Origin: CAISIP01 sp031403955
GTDB lineage: Bacteria > Pseudomonadota > Gammaproteobacteria > Burkholderiales > Burkholderiaceae_C
Length of the DNA stretch: 16,548 nt
Assembly (NCBI GenBank): GCA_031403955.1
Contig: JANNGR010000596.1
Coordinates: 1 to 16,548 of the forward strand
Direction of reading: 5' to 3'
Position numbers and translations under genes: made by a program
Shown: piece after piece, positions 7,750 through 15,622 of the stretch
Numbering within the stretch: the stretch's first letter is position 1
How the letters are laid out: each line of letters starts with the position of its first letter
The notes under the pieces: generated by a model
Database searches by the model: none
The model's input: the letters and a program-made list of their open reading frames with translations, nothing else
What the model was told of the DNA's origin: nothing

Positions 7750-8526
7750 TCAGACCCGCATCCATTGCGTGCCCTGTTTTGGATCGGCAACGGCTATATC
7801 CGTCGCGGCACAACCCAATGCGTCGGCCAGCGCAGTGCGGGCGAGACCAGGGCGGTTGTTTTGCTCGCTCAGATGGGCAGCGACAACGGTTCCAAGCCCG
7901 CCATGGCGCAGCGCCCGAGCGATCTGGGCTGCATTTTCGTTTGACAGGTGCCCGTATTTACCGCCGACCCGTGTTTTCAGGAACGGCGGGTAGGAAGAAG
8001 CCGCAAGCAGCGCGGCGTCGTGGTTGCATTCCAGCAGCAAGGCGTCGCATAAGGCGAGCTGTTCCAGCACGTGGGTCGTGGCGTGCCCCAGGTCAGTCAG
8101 GATACCCAGACTCGATGCACCGTCCGAGCAACGGACCTGCAATGGCTCTCGCGCATCGTGTGGAACCGTGAACGGTGTCAGGTGAATTTCGCCCAGATCG
8201 ATCGACGCGCCATCGGCGGCCGGCCGGAGCAATCCATCAAAGTCCGGACTGCCGATCGCCGCGTGTGTACCGGTACTCATCCACACCGGCAGCCGCTCGC
8301 GTAACGCCAGCGCACGCGCGCATCCAATGTGGTCACCATGTTCATGGGTGATGAAGATTGCATCGATATCGCATGCGGCCAGCCCGGCACGCGCCAGGCG
8401 CTGCTCCAGCAGCCTGAGCCCCAGACCACAATCCACCAATAGCCGGTTGACCCGGTGGCCGCTACCCGCTTCGATAATGGTCGCGTTGCCTGAACTGCCA
8501 CTGCCCAGGCTTCGGAATCGCAACAT
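7750..8526 (-). CDS. MBL-fold metallo-hydrolase, YycJ/WalJ-like
   Basis: A 258-residue metallo-beta-lactamase-fold hydrolase. The GSGSSGNA strand-turn at 8-15 and the two-metal motif HEHGDH (His61, His63, Asp65, His66) are clear. Further metal-site segments are TDLGH near 144-148 (Asp145), LLECNHD (164-170), GHLSN (192-196) and AAHLSEQNN (216-224). This set is typical of the YycJ/WalJ group, related to RNase Z and DNA-processing MBL enzymes; members have been reported to have 5'-3' exonuclease activity, but the substrate here is unknown. It is the third gene after dapA and bamC, starting 36 bp after the bamC stop, a succession common in Burkholderiales. No signal peptide is visible, so it is cytosolic. 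Confidence 0.88.
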   Translation of the reverse strand: MLRFRSLGSGSSGNATIIEAGSGHRVNRLLVDCGLGLRLLEQRLARAGLAACDIDAIFITHEHGDHIGCARALALRERLPVWMSTGTHAAIGSPDFDGLLRPAADGASIDLGEIHLTPFTVPHDAREPLQVRCSDGASSLGILTDLGHATTHVLEQLALCDALLLECNHDAALLAASSYPPFLKTRVGGKYGHLSNENAAQIARALRHGGLGTVVAAHLSEQNNRPGLARTALADALGCAATDIAVADPKQGTQWMRV

Positions 8527-8562
8527 GCCGTGGGAGCCTGGACCTTTTGCGTGGGCCGGTTG

Positions 8563-9660
8563 TTACTTCAGGTCATCCACGATTACGTTGACGATACGCT
8601 GTGCATTGGCTGACGTGTCGGGCGCGCCGGCGGCGTTCAAGACGGAAACGACGGTCGATTCATTTTGGCTGCGCACCACCACCCGATACTTCAACGGCAT
8701 ATTGCTCTTTCCCGGGCCGCCAAAAATCTTGCTCAGAAAACCTGGCTCGGCCTTGTCCGGATTCGGTTCCACGTAACGCACAAAATAGGTACCCTGGCTG
8801 CGGTCGCGGTCTTCGACCGTAAAGCCGGTGCGGTCCAGTGACAGGCCGACACGTCTCCAGGCGCGGTCGAAACCTTCGTCCATCAGAACCACTGGCTGAC
8901 CGTTGACAGTCGAAGCGCGCGAGCTTGATTTGGGCGTGCCGGCAGCGGTGATGGCTTTCGCCTGCTCTTGTGTCACGCCGAGTTTGACCATCAGCCGGCG
9001 CAGGAATTCGGTTTCAAGTTCCGGGTCCGCAGGGCGCGGTTGCCAGATGGTGCTGGTGTCCCTGCCGCTGGGGTTTGTCGTGCCGGAGGTGTACACCTCG
9101 ACCATACCGCGGTGACTGATATAGATTTCAGTGTCACCCGATGGCGTGCGCTCCAGGCGGGTGCGAAACTTGTCGCGTTCCGAAGTCGAGTAAATGGAAT
9201 CGAATAACTTGCCCAGTGAGCTTCGAACAAAATCCTGCGGCAGCTTGGCCCGGTTCTCAGCCCAATCGGTTTCCATGATGCCCAGATTGCTCTGGTCCTG
9301 TGCCAGCAAGAATCCGTTCTCCTGCCAGAAATCCTTGACTGGCTCCCAGAGTTGGTCCGCCGAGCGTTGGACCACCAGCCAACGCTGGTTACCAAGTCGC
9401 TCGATACGTACGTCCGACATGCTTGTCGCCGCCACCGGGGCGGCCTGTGTCGCTTGCCCAAGCTGGTACGACGAAGCCGTGACCGCGCCGCCCGGTATTG
9501 CGTAACGGTTGTCACGCGACAACTGGGTCAGGTCGGGTGGAACTGTGAGCGAAGGCGCTTTGCTTGCGCTCTTGTAGTCAACCTTGTCGCTTTCCAGCGC
9601 CGAGCAGGCCGCCAATGCCAACGTCAGGCTTAGCAAAGCCAGTCTTGAAAATGGAATCAC
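8563..9660 (-). CDS. bamC: Outer-membrane assembly lipoprotein BamC
   Basis: BamC (NlpB) is an accessory lipoprotein of the BAM complex that inserts beta-barrel proteins into the outer membrane. The protein opens with a lipoprotein signal peptide and LAAC lipobox (Cys19). The unstructured N-terminal segment with DKVDYKSASKAPSLTVPPDLTQ, which in Escherichia coli BamC binds BamD, follows. Two helix-grip domains come after, with GNQRWLVVQRSADQLWEPVKDFWQENGF in the first and VLMDEGFDRAWRRVGLSLDRTGF in the second. I choose the GTG at 9660, seven bases after AAGGA (complement of 9668-9672); a TTG one codon upstream is spaced less well. It lies 28 bp after dapA, the dapA-bamC pairing also seen in enterobacteria. 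Confidence 0.92.
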   Translation of the reverse strand: MIPFSRLALLSLTLALAACSALESDKVDYKSASKAPSLTVPPDLTQLSRDNRYAIPGGAVTASSYQLGQATQAAPVAATSMSDVRIERLGNQRWLVVQRSADQLWEPVKDFWQENGFLLAQDQSNLGIMETDWAENRAKLPQDFVRSSLGKLFDSIYSTSERDKFRTRLERTPSGDTEIYISHRGMVEVYTSGTTNPSGRDTSTIWQPRPADPELETEFLRRLMVKLGVTQEQAKAITAAGTPKSSSRASTVNGQPVVLMDEGFDRAWRRVGLSLDRTGFTVEDRDRSQGTYFVRYVEPNPDKAEPGFLSKIFGGPGKSNMPLKYRVVVRSQNESTVVSVLNAAGAPDTSANAQRIVNVIVDDLK

Positions 9661-9688
9661 CAAATTGTCCTTCGGGGAGTTAGGGGTG

Positions 9689-10570
9689 TCAGATCAGGCC
9701 GCAGCCGCGCAATGCGTTTTCCAGCGCCGATTCATGTTCCTGGTCAAGCCGTGTCATTGGCAGGCGCATGGTCGCGCCACACAGCCCCATGCGCTCCATC
9801 GCCCACTTCAACGGAATCGGATTCGCCTGCACGAACAACTGTTTGTGCACTGGCATCAATTTGAGCTGGATTTCCATCGCGCGCCGAGTATCGCCAGCAA
9901 TTGCCGCCGCGCATAACTCGTGCATCAGGCGCGGCGCGATGTTGGCCGTGACACTCACGTTGCCCTGGCCACCACACAGCATCAGGGCAACCGCAGTTGG
10001 GTCGTCGCCGGAGTAAACCGCAAAACTCTTGGGTACATCACGGATCAGCCATTGCGCGCGTTCGATATTGCCCGTGGCTTCCTTGATGCCGACAATACCG
10101 GGCACTTGTGCCAGGCGCAGCACGGTGTCGTGCGCCAGGTCGGCCACACTGCGACCGGGCACGTTGTACAGCACCATCGGCAGTTCGACGGCGTCCGCAA
10201 TTGCCTTGAAATGCTGATAAAGACCCTGCTGGGTGGGCTTGTTGTAATATGGCACGACCTGCAGGTGGCAATCGGCGCCAACCTCTTTGGCAAACCGGGT
10301 GAGATCAATCGCCTCAGAGGTGGAATTGGCTCCGCACCCGGCCATGATCGGCACCCTTCCTTTGGCCTGCTCAACTGAAACCCGAATTATTTCGCAATGC
10401 TCGCGCACGTTGACGGTCGGAGATTCGCCGGTGGTGCCGACCACGCAAATGCAGTCCGTCCCTTGTGCGATGTGCCAGTCGATCAGCTTGCGCAGTGAAG
10501 GGTAGTCAACGTTGCCATCTTCAAACATCGGGGTGACCAACGCCACGATGCTGCCAGTAATAGGTGTCAT
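9689..10570 (-). CDS. dapA: 4-hydroxy-tetrahydrodipicolinate synthase
   Basis: DapA condenses pyruvate with aspartate semialdehyde, the committed step to diaminopimelate and lysine, needed for peptidoglycan. The 293-residue (beta/alpha)8 enzyme has the family signatures GTTGESPTV (45-53), with Thr46/Thr47 of the proton relay, Tyr109 in PYYNKPTQQG, Tyr135 and Arg140 in LYNVPGRS, and Schiff-base Lys163 in GIKEATG. GDDPT follows near 190. Length is normal. The start ATG (MTPITGSIVALVTPM) fits the family. It heads a minus-strand unit dapA-bamC-MBL hydrolase, with a possible promoter in the 50-bp gap after the methyltransferase gene. Confidence 0.97.
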   Translation of the reverse strand: MTPITGSIVALVTPMFEDGNVDYPSLRKLIDWHIAQGTDCICVVGTTGESPTVNVREHCEIIRVSVEQAKGRVPIMAGCGANSTSEAIDLTRFAKEVGADCHLQVVPYYNKPTQQGLYQHFKAIADAVELPMVLYNVPGRSVADLAHDTVLRLAQVPGIVGIKEATGNIERAQWLIRDVPKSFAVYSGDDPTAVALMLCGGQGNVSVTANIAPRLMHELCAAAIAGDTRRAMEIQLKLMPVHKQLFVQANPIPLKWAMERMGLCGATMRLPMTRLDQEHESALENALRGCGLI

Positions 10571-10585
10571 AACGACGGTACAAAA

Positions 10586-10628
10586 CGGGAATCCCGCATT
10601 CTACCCAGTAGCCATGGCTCCTAGAGCC
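10586..10628 (-). promoter_or_regulatory. dapA upstream region: possible -10 and two small palindromes
   Basis: On the minus strand a -10-like TAGAAT (complement of 10598-10603) lies about 28 bases before the dapA ATG; no convincing -35 is visible. Two perfect short palindromes flank it: CGGGAATCCCG at 10586-10596 in the leader, and GGCTC-CTA-GAGCC (plus-strand reading, 13 bases) at 10616-10628 over the stop codon of the upstream methyltransferase. Neither is followed by a T-run. A regulatory role is possible but unproven. Confidence 0.35.
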
Positions 10629-11229
10629 GGTAACGTGGCGTTGTTACCGTGCCCGCGCCGTCAGCGCTGGGCCGAACCGCCGCGATGCGCTGCACAAACC
10701 GCGCCGGCTGCTCGCAAAAGCCGTCTTCGAAGGCCACCACCCGCAAATTGGTACAAACACGCAGCAATTCGCCCGGAAGAAGCAGGAAATCCGGTCGCGA
10801 CGGTTTGCCCACGCTTGCATTGCCGGCGGCAAATGTCTCATACAGCAACACACCGCCTGGCGCCAGGCTCGCGACGATGGTCGGCAGCAAAGGGCGCCAC
10901 AGGTAATTGGTGACAATGATCGCGTCAAACTGGCGCGGGTACAGGCCGTCGGTGAAAGGCCATGGACCATTTTCGATGTCCGCGCATTGCAACTGCGCGC
11001 GTCTATCACCGGGCAAGTCCGCCAGCGAATCGATCGCTTCCCGCGCCCGGTCCACACCTACCACGGGGTGATCGCGCAGCGCGAACCAGCGCAGGTGGCG
11101 ACCGTAACCACAAGCCACATCGAGCACCGTTCCTTGCGCCGGAACCAGGTGTGACCAGCGTTGCACCCATGGCGAGACCGGTTCACGACCATGCAATTGT
11201 TCTACCAAGCCCGATCCCAGGTTAGCCAT
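10621..11229 (-). CDS. Class I SAM-dependent methyltransferase
   Basis: A 202-residue Rossmann-fold methyltransferase. Motif I, VLDVACGYGRHLRWFA (35-50), binds S-adenosylmethionine. An acidic residue follows strand 2 (VVGVDRA), then QCADIENGPWPF (motif II region), FDAIIVTNYLWRPLLP and LAPGGVLLYETFAAGN (motif III). The overall pattern is that of small TehB-like cytosolic methyltransferases; the substrate cannot be inferred. I use the ATG at 11229 (MANLGSG); an in-frame start at 11346 would run over the small membrane-protein gene and adds residues without family resemblance. It lies 28 bp after the 46-residue gene and follows the MFS gene, so the three may be cotranscribed. Confidence 0.85.
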   Translation of the reverse strand: MANLGSGLVEQLHGREPVSPWVQRWSHLVPAQGTVLDVACGYGRHLRWFALRDHPVVGVDRAREAIDSLADLPGDRRAQLQCADIENGPWPFTDGLYPRQFDAIIVTNYLWRPLLPTIVASLAPGGVLLYETFAAGNASVGKPSRPDFLLLPGELLRVCTNLRVVAFEDGFCEQPARFVQRIAAVRPSADGAGTVTTPRYRL

Positions 11230-11257
11230 CGCGCAGCCGGTTGCTGCTTGCCCGCCA

Positions 11258-11398
11258 TCAGAAACAGGCCCAGACCTGCTGCGCCAGCGTGACCATGAAT
11301 TCGGGCTGCAGATACAAGGCAAAGACGGCCAGCAACGCGGCGACAACGGCTGCGTAAGCCGCCAACCTGGTGCCCAATCGGGTGCGCGCCATGTTCAT
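11258..11398 (-). CDS. 46-residue single-pass membrane protein
   Basis: A short frame starts with ATG at 11398 and ends with TGA at 11258. The sequence begins MNMARTRLGTRLAAYAAVVA, continues with a hydrophobic segment to about residue 30, then QPEFMVTLAQQVWACF. The positive-inside rule puts the basic N-terminus in the cytoplasm, with one transmembrane helix at about 13-30 and a short outside tail. It starts 2 bases after the MFS stop codon and ends 28 bases before the methyltransferase start, a spacing that supports a real operon member. I recall similar short proteins between these genes in other Burkholderiales. The function is unknown; it could be an accessory peptide of the transporter. 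Confidence 0.65.
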   Translation of the reverse strand: MNMARTRLGTRLAAYAAVVAALLAVFALYLQPEFMVTLAQQVWACF

Positions 11399-11400
11399 GC

Positions 11401-12624
11401 CTATGCCGCCGATGGCCGAAGGCTGCCACGCTCAATCGCCTGTTCGTTGACCGGCAGGTTGATCAGTGCCGCGAAAACGCCCAAAGCAATAGCGATGTAC
11501 CAAACCATGTCGTAACTGCCGGTGCGGTCGTACAGCAGACCGCCCAGCCACACGCCCAGGAAAGAGCCGACCTGGTGGCTCAGGAACACGAAACCGCTCA
11601 GCATCGACAGATGTGCAACACCAAAAATTTGCGCCACGGCCGCATTCGTGACTGGCACGGTGGACAGCCACAACAACCCCATCACGCTGGCAAATACATA
11701 CACGCTCATGGGTGTCAAAGGAGCGAGCAGGAATACGCCGATGGCCAGCGCCCGGGCCAGGTAGATGAAACACAGAATGTTTGCCTTTTTCAATTTCTGC
11801 CCAAGCACGCCCGCCGCGTAAGTGCCAAACACATTGAACAGGCCAATCAGCGCCAGTGCGTAGCTGGCGACCTGTGGTGACAGGCCCTTGTCCTTCAGGT
11901 AGCTTGGCATGTGCACGCCGATGAACACCACCTGAAATCCGCACACGAAGTAACCGGCCATCAGCATCTGGAAACTCGGGTATCGGAAAGCTTCACGTAA
12001 TGCCTGCAGTATGGTCTGGTCCCGTTTCGCCACCGCGCCACCGGCGAACCCGGGTTCGCGCAGCCCTTGCGCCAGCGGAACCATCAGCAGCGCAGCCACG
12101 CCGAGCATCACCAGCGCGTTTTGCCAGCCAAAGCTGCTGATCAGGAACCCTTCGGTTGGCACCATCAGGAACTGGCCAAACGAACCCGCGGCGGCCGTGA
12201 TACCCATCGCCTTGGACCGGCGCTCGGCTGGCACGTTGCGACCAATCACGCCGTAAATCACAGCATAGGTCGTACCTGCCTGGGCTATGCCAAGCAGTAA
12301 CCCGCTGCTGGCGGCAAAAAGCAGCGGTGTTGTTGCATACGCCATACCGATCAAGCCCAACGCGTAAAAAGCGGCCCCCGCAACAATCACCCGCACAGCG
12401 CCGAACTTGTCCGCCACCATGCCGGCGAAGATGCCCGCCAGGCCCCAGGAAATGTTCTGGATCGCGATCGCAAACGAAAACGTTTCACGGGTCCAACCGT
12501 GCGCCTGGGTCACCGGCAGCAGCCACAGGCCAAAGCCGTGGCGAATGCCCATGGACAACGTGACGATGGTCGCCCCGCATACCAGAACCTGGGTTACCGA
12601 CAGGGTTCCGGGTGCAATACGCAT
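11401..12624 (-). CDS. Major facilitator superfamily transporter
   Basis: The 407-residue protein has the hydrophobic pattern of a 12-helix MFS secondary transporter in the cytoplasmic membrane. It resembles the oxalate/formate-antiporter and monocarboxylate-porter group in its N-half: GIRHGFGLWLLPVTQAHGWTRE after helix 1, and the loop 2-3 signature GMVADKFGAVRVI (variant of GxxxDRxGrR). NVPAERRSKAMGI lies between helices 4 and 5 and a central cytoplasmic loop with AVAKRDQTILQALREAFRYPSF separates the halves. The second half has YAAGVLGQKLKKANIL as the matching loop. Substrate is unknown, probably a small organic anion. I use the ATG at 12624 (MRIAPGTLS); an ATG at 12708 would add 28 unlikely residues and run into the parE promoter region. 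It is divergent from parE. Confidence 0.9.
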   Translation of the reverse strand: MRIAPGTLSVTQVLVCGATIVTLSMGIRHGFGLWLLPVTQAHGWTRETFSFAIAIQNISWGLAGIFAGMVADKFGAVRVIVAGAAFYALGLIGMAYATTPLLFAASSGLLLGIAQAGTTYAVIYGVIGRNVPAERRSKAMGITAAAGSFGQFLMVPTEGFLISSFGWQNALVMLGVAALLMVPLAQGLREPGFAGGAVAKRDQTILQALREAFRYPSFQMLMAGYFVCGFQVVFIGVHMPSYLKDKGLSPQVASYALALIGLFNVFGTYAAGVLGQKLKKANILCFIYLARALAIGVFLLAPLTPMSVYVFASVMGLLWLSTVPVTNAAVAQIFGVAHLSMLSGFVFLSHQVGSFLGVWLGGLLYDRTGSYDMVWYIAIALGVFAALINLPVNEQAIERGSLRPSAA

Positions 12625-12681
12625 GCGGGAAATGTAGCGACTTTGTGCTGACCCCGCAGTCAAGCTTGGTAAATGGCTGTT

Positions 12682-12708
12682 TTTATATCCAGTAATTGGA
12701 AGAGTCAA
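12682..12708 (-). promoter_or_regulatory. Predicted promoter for the MFS transporter gene
   Basis: On the minus strand TTGACT (complement of 12703-12708) and TATAAA (complement of 12682-12687) each match five of six consensus bases. The spacer is 15 bases, slightly short. Initiation near 12675 would leave a leader of about 50 nt before the ATG at 12624. Confidence 0.5.
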
Positions 12709-12712
12709 GGTC

Positions 12713-12718
12713 TACAAT
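12713..12718 (+). promoter_or_regulatory. Possible -10 box for parE
   Basis: TACAAT, five of six consensus bases, ends only eight bases before the parE ATG at 12727. If used, the transcript would be leaderless or nearly so. No -35 box at usual spacing is recognisable and no Shine-Dalgarno sequence precedes the ATG, so the call is tentative. Confidence 0.3.
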
Positions 12719-12726
12719 CTGTGCAT

Positions 12727-14709
12727 ATGGCAAGCAATCCTGTAGACCGATCAGCTGGCGAATATTCGGAACGCTCGATCCGCGTGTTAAAGGGTCTCGA
12801 GCCGGTCAAGCAGCGTCCGGGCATGTATACCCGTACCGATAACCCTCTGCACGTGATTCAGGAGGTGCTCGACAATTCGGCCGACGAGGCATTGGCCGGG
12901 TATGGGAAGAAGATCCGGGTGATGCTGCACGCAGACGGGTCGGTCAGTGTGGACGACGACGGCCGCGGCATCCCGTTTGGTTTGCACCCCGAAGAAAACG
13001 CGCCGGTGATTGAGCTTGTTTTCACCCGCTTGCATGCTGGCGGCAAGTTCGACAAGGGCAAAGGCGGCGCGTACAGCTTTTCGGGTGGTCTGCATGGCGT
13101 TGGCGTGAGTGTCACCAACGCCCTTGCGAAACGGCTGGAGGCGACGACTTTTCGTGACGGGTCGGTCGCGCGGATGGTGTTCGAGGCCGGTGCCGTTAGC
13201 GAGAAACTGCAATTGCGCAAGACCGTCGAGGGCGAGCGCAAGTCCGGCACCTCGGTGCGGGTCTGGCCCGACGCGAAGTATTTTGAGACCGCCACCCTGC
13301 CGATGTCCGATCTGGTGCATTTGCTGCGCAGCAAGGCGGTGTTGATGCCAGGCGTTACGGTCACGCTGACGACTGAGAAAACGCGCGAAACCCAGACCTG
13401 GCTCTACAAGGGCGGCCTGCGCGACTACCTGATGCAGGCGCTGTTGAGCGACCCCATCATCCCGTTGTTCGAAGGTGAAGCTTTTGCCGATGCCTCGCAT
13501 GATAGTTTTGCCGAAGGCGAGGGCGCCCAATGGTGTGTTGCGTTTACCGAAGACGGCAACCCGGTGCGCGAGAGTTACGTCAACCTAATTCCCACCAGTG
13601 CTGGCGGCACCCATGAAAGCGGGCTGCGTGATGGTTTGTTCACCGCCGTCAAGAGTTTTATCGAATTGCATGCCCTGCTGCCCAAGGGCGTCAAGTTGCT
13701 GCCCGAGGACGTGTTCGCGCGCGCCAGTTATGTTCTCTCGGCCAAGGTGCTCGATCCGCAGTTTCAGGGCCAGATCAAGGAGCGGCTGAATTCGCGCGAC
13801 GCGGTGCGGCTGGTTTCCGGTTTCGTTCGGCCGGCGCTCGAGTTGTGGCTGAACCAGCATGTCGAATATGGCCGCAAGCTGGCGGAGTTGGCCATCCGGT
13901 CAGCCCAAACCCGGCAAAAGGCCGGGCAGAAAGTGGAGAAACGCAAAGGCTCCGGTGTTGCCGTGTTGCCTGGCAAACTGACCGATTGCGAGAGCCGCGA
14001 CCTGGCGCACAACGAAGTGTTTCTGGTCGAGGGTGACTCAGCCGGCGGCAGCGCCAAGATGGGGCGCGACAAGGAATCTCAGGCGATTTTGCCGCTGCGC
14101 GGCAAAGTGTTGAACACATGGGAGGTGGAGCGCGACCGGCTGTTCGCGAACACCGAGATTCACGATATCGCAGTGGCGATCGGGGTTGACCCGCACGGAC
14201 CGGGCGACACGCCCGACCTGTCCGGCCTGCGTTACGGAAAAATTTGTATTCTGAGCGATGCCGATGTCGACGGGTCGCATATCCAGGTGTTGTTGTTGAC
14301 GCTGTTTTTTCGCCATTTCCCGAAACTGGTTGAAAGCGGCAATGTGTACGTCGCGCGGCCGCCGCTGTTTCGGGTTGACGCCCCAGCGCGTGGGAAAAAG
14401 CCGGCGTCCAAAGCCTACGCGCTCGACACCGGAGAGTTGACCGCGATTCTGGACAAGCTGCGCAAGGAAGGCGTGCGTGAAAATGGGTGGAGCATCAGCC
14501 GCTTCAAGGGCCTGGGTGAGATGAATGCCGAACAGTTGTGGGATACGACGCTCAATCCGGACACCCGGCGTCTGCTGCAGGTTCAGTTGGGCAATATCGA
14601 TTTCGGCCGGACCGAAATGCTGATTACCAAACTGATGGGCAAGGGCGAGGCCGCTGCGCGGCGCGAGTTGATGGAATTGCATGGCGACACGGTGGAGGTC
14701 GACGTCTGA
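12727..14709 (+). CDS. parE: DNA topoisomerase IV subunit B
   Basis: ParE is the ATPase and toprim subunit of topoisomerase IV, which with ParC decatenates replicated chromosomes. In its 660 residues the GHKL ATPase domain has general base Glu46 and Mg-binding Asn50 in VIQEVLDNSADEA, DDGRGIP (77-83), and the ATP-lid GGLHGVG (120-126). The transducer has DPQFQGQIKERL (343-354), the usual QTK loop with Ile in place of Thr and Lys351 kept. The toprim domain has VEGDSAGGSAK (434-444, Glu435) and ILSDADVDGSH (508-518, Asp511, Asp513). The ISRFKGLGEMN motif follows at 590-600. The TRTDNPLH segment favours ParE over GyrB. I use the ATG at 12727; an ATG at 12673 would add 18 residues overlapping the presumed promoter. 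Its stop overlaps the next start by one base. Confidence 0.96.
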   Translation: MASNPVDRSAGEYSERSIRVLKGLEPVKQRPGMYTRTDNPLHVIQEVLDNSADEALAGYGKKIRVMLHADGSVSVDDDGRGIPFGLHPEENAPVIELVFTRLHAGGKFDKGKGGAYSFSGGLHGVGVSVTNALAKRLEATTFRDGSVARMVFEAGAVSEKLQLRKTVEGERKSGTSVRVWPDAKYFETATLPMSDLVHLLRSKAVLMPGVTVTLTTEKTRETQTWLYKGGLRDYLMQALLSDPIIPLFEGEAFADASHDSFAEGEGAQWCVAFTEDGNPVRESYVNLIPTSAGGTHESGLRDGLFTAVKSFIELHALLPKGVKLLPEDVFARASYVLSAKVLDPQFQGQIKERLNSRDAVRLVSGFVRPALELWLNQHVEYGRKLAELAIRSAQTRQKAGQKVEKRKGSGVAVLPGKLTDCESRDLAHNEVFLVEGDSAGGSAKMGRDKESQAILPLRGKVLNTWEVERDRLFANTEIHDIAVAIGVDPHGPGDTPDLSGLRYGKICILSDADVDGSHIQVLLLTLFFRHFPKLVESGNVYVARPPLFRVDAPARGKKPASKAYALDTGELTAILDKLRKEGVRENGWSISRFKGLGEMNAEQLWDTTLNPDTRRLLQVQLGNIDFGRTEMLITKLMGKGEAAARRELMELHGDTVEVDV

Positions 14710-15569
14710 TGGGGCTGCGTTTGTTTTACCCATCTGCAAATCGGAGCCTGGTCAGCCGGTGCATCGGGTCGGTGTTGGCCGGTCTGCTGCTATGCCTGAG
14801 CCTGCCAGCGCGAGCCGATGTATGGGGCTTCGTGGACGAAAAAGGCGTCGCGCATTTTGCCTCCGAGCGTGTCGATGACCGCTACGAACTGTTTTTCCGC
14901 AATGCCGAAACTTTCGATACCAGCCTCGACGCACCGGTCTCGGAGCCGGAGCCAATGCGCGCGCCGGCAATAACGCCCATCGCACCAAGTAAGTTGCTGG
15001 CTTTTTTTGAGGTATCGCCCAGCTTCAAGCTGGTCAGACAGCATTTGCGCGACGCCTCCAGTGACCACAACATCGACTTTGAGCTGTTGCAGGCGCTGAT
15101 CGCCACCGAATCGGGTTTTGACGTCGGTGCGGTGTCGCCCAAAGGCGCGATCGGACTGATGCAAATCATGCCCGCCACCGCGCGTCGTTATGGGGTCGAG
15201 GGGGACCGCAAGCACGCACTGGAGAAAAAACTGACCGACCCCAAAATCAATATCAAGACCGGAACCCGTTATCTGCGTGACCTGATCAACATGTTTCCCG
15301 GGCAACTCGAACTTGCCCTGGCCGCCTACAACGCGGGCGAAGGCGCGGTGCAGCGGGCCGGCAACCGGATTCCGAATTACAAGGAAACGCAAAACTACGT
15401 GAAGACGGTGATGCAACTCTATTCGGTGTTAAAGCCACCCGCGCCAGCCGTTGAATTGCGGCCTACGCTTTCGCGCGTGCGCCCGACGATCAAGGGTGGC
15501 GCCCTGAATCGCGGCAACATGGTTCCGCTGGACCCAGCGACCGGCAAACCGAAAACCGAAATCCAATAG
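14709..15569 (+). CDS. Periplasmic lytic transglycosylase with DUF4124 and SLT domains
   Basis: Lytic transglycosylases cleave peptidoglycan between MurNAc and GlcNAc, forming 1,6-anhydroMurNAc. The 286-residue protein has a signal peptide (basic start, SVLAGLLLCLSLPARA) with probable cleavage after Ala36. A short DUF4124-like segment, DVWGFVDEKGVAHFASERVDDRYELFFR (37-64), follows, then a linker. The SLT domain (about 118-260) has FELLQALIATESGFD with catalytic Glu134, SPKGAIGLMQIMPATA (143-158), LELALAAYNAGEGAVQRAG and IPNYKETQNYVKTVMQLY. No lipobox or transmembrane anchor is visible, so it is probably soluble in the periplasm. Its ATG overlaps the parE stop (TGATG), and parC follows 53 bp later, an arrangement I recall in Burkholderiales that links decatenation and wall enzymes in one unit. 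Confidence 0.92.
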   Translation: MGLRLFYPSANRSLVSRCIGSVLAGLLLCLSLPARADVWGFVDEKGVAHFASERVDDRYELFFRNAETFDTSLDAPVSEPEPMRAPAITPIAPSKLLAFFEVSPSFKLVRQHLRDASSDHNIDFELLQALIATESGFDVGAVSPKGAIGLMQIMPATARRYGVEGDRKHALEKKLTDPKINIKTGTRYLRDLINMFPGQLELALAAYNAGEGAVQRAGNRIPNYKETQNYVKTVMQLYSVLKPPAPAVELRPTLSRVRPTIKGGALNRGNMVPLDPATGKPKTEIQ

Positions 15570-15597
15570 GGCTCGCTGGCGGCGGAGAGCCCGAGCC
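15569..15597 (+). repeat. Alternative hairpin arms between the transglycosylase gene and parC
   Basis: GGGCTC (15569-15574) can pair with GAGCCC (15587-15592), or GGCTCG (15570-15575) with CGAGCC (15592-15597). The two stems are mutually exclusive and start at the transglycosylase stop codon. No T-run follows, so it is not a standard terminator; it may only stabilise the 3' end or tune parC expression. Confidence 0.35.
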
Positions 15598-15622
15598 AAG
15601 CCGCAGCAGGCCCCAACCCCCG

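Noticed and set aside
12787..13530. Minus-strand frame of 247 codons opposite parE
   Set aside because: Antisense to the conserved GHKL ATPase domain of ParE, with no independent evidence for coding.
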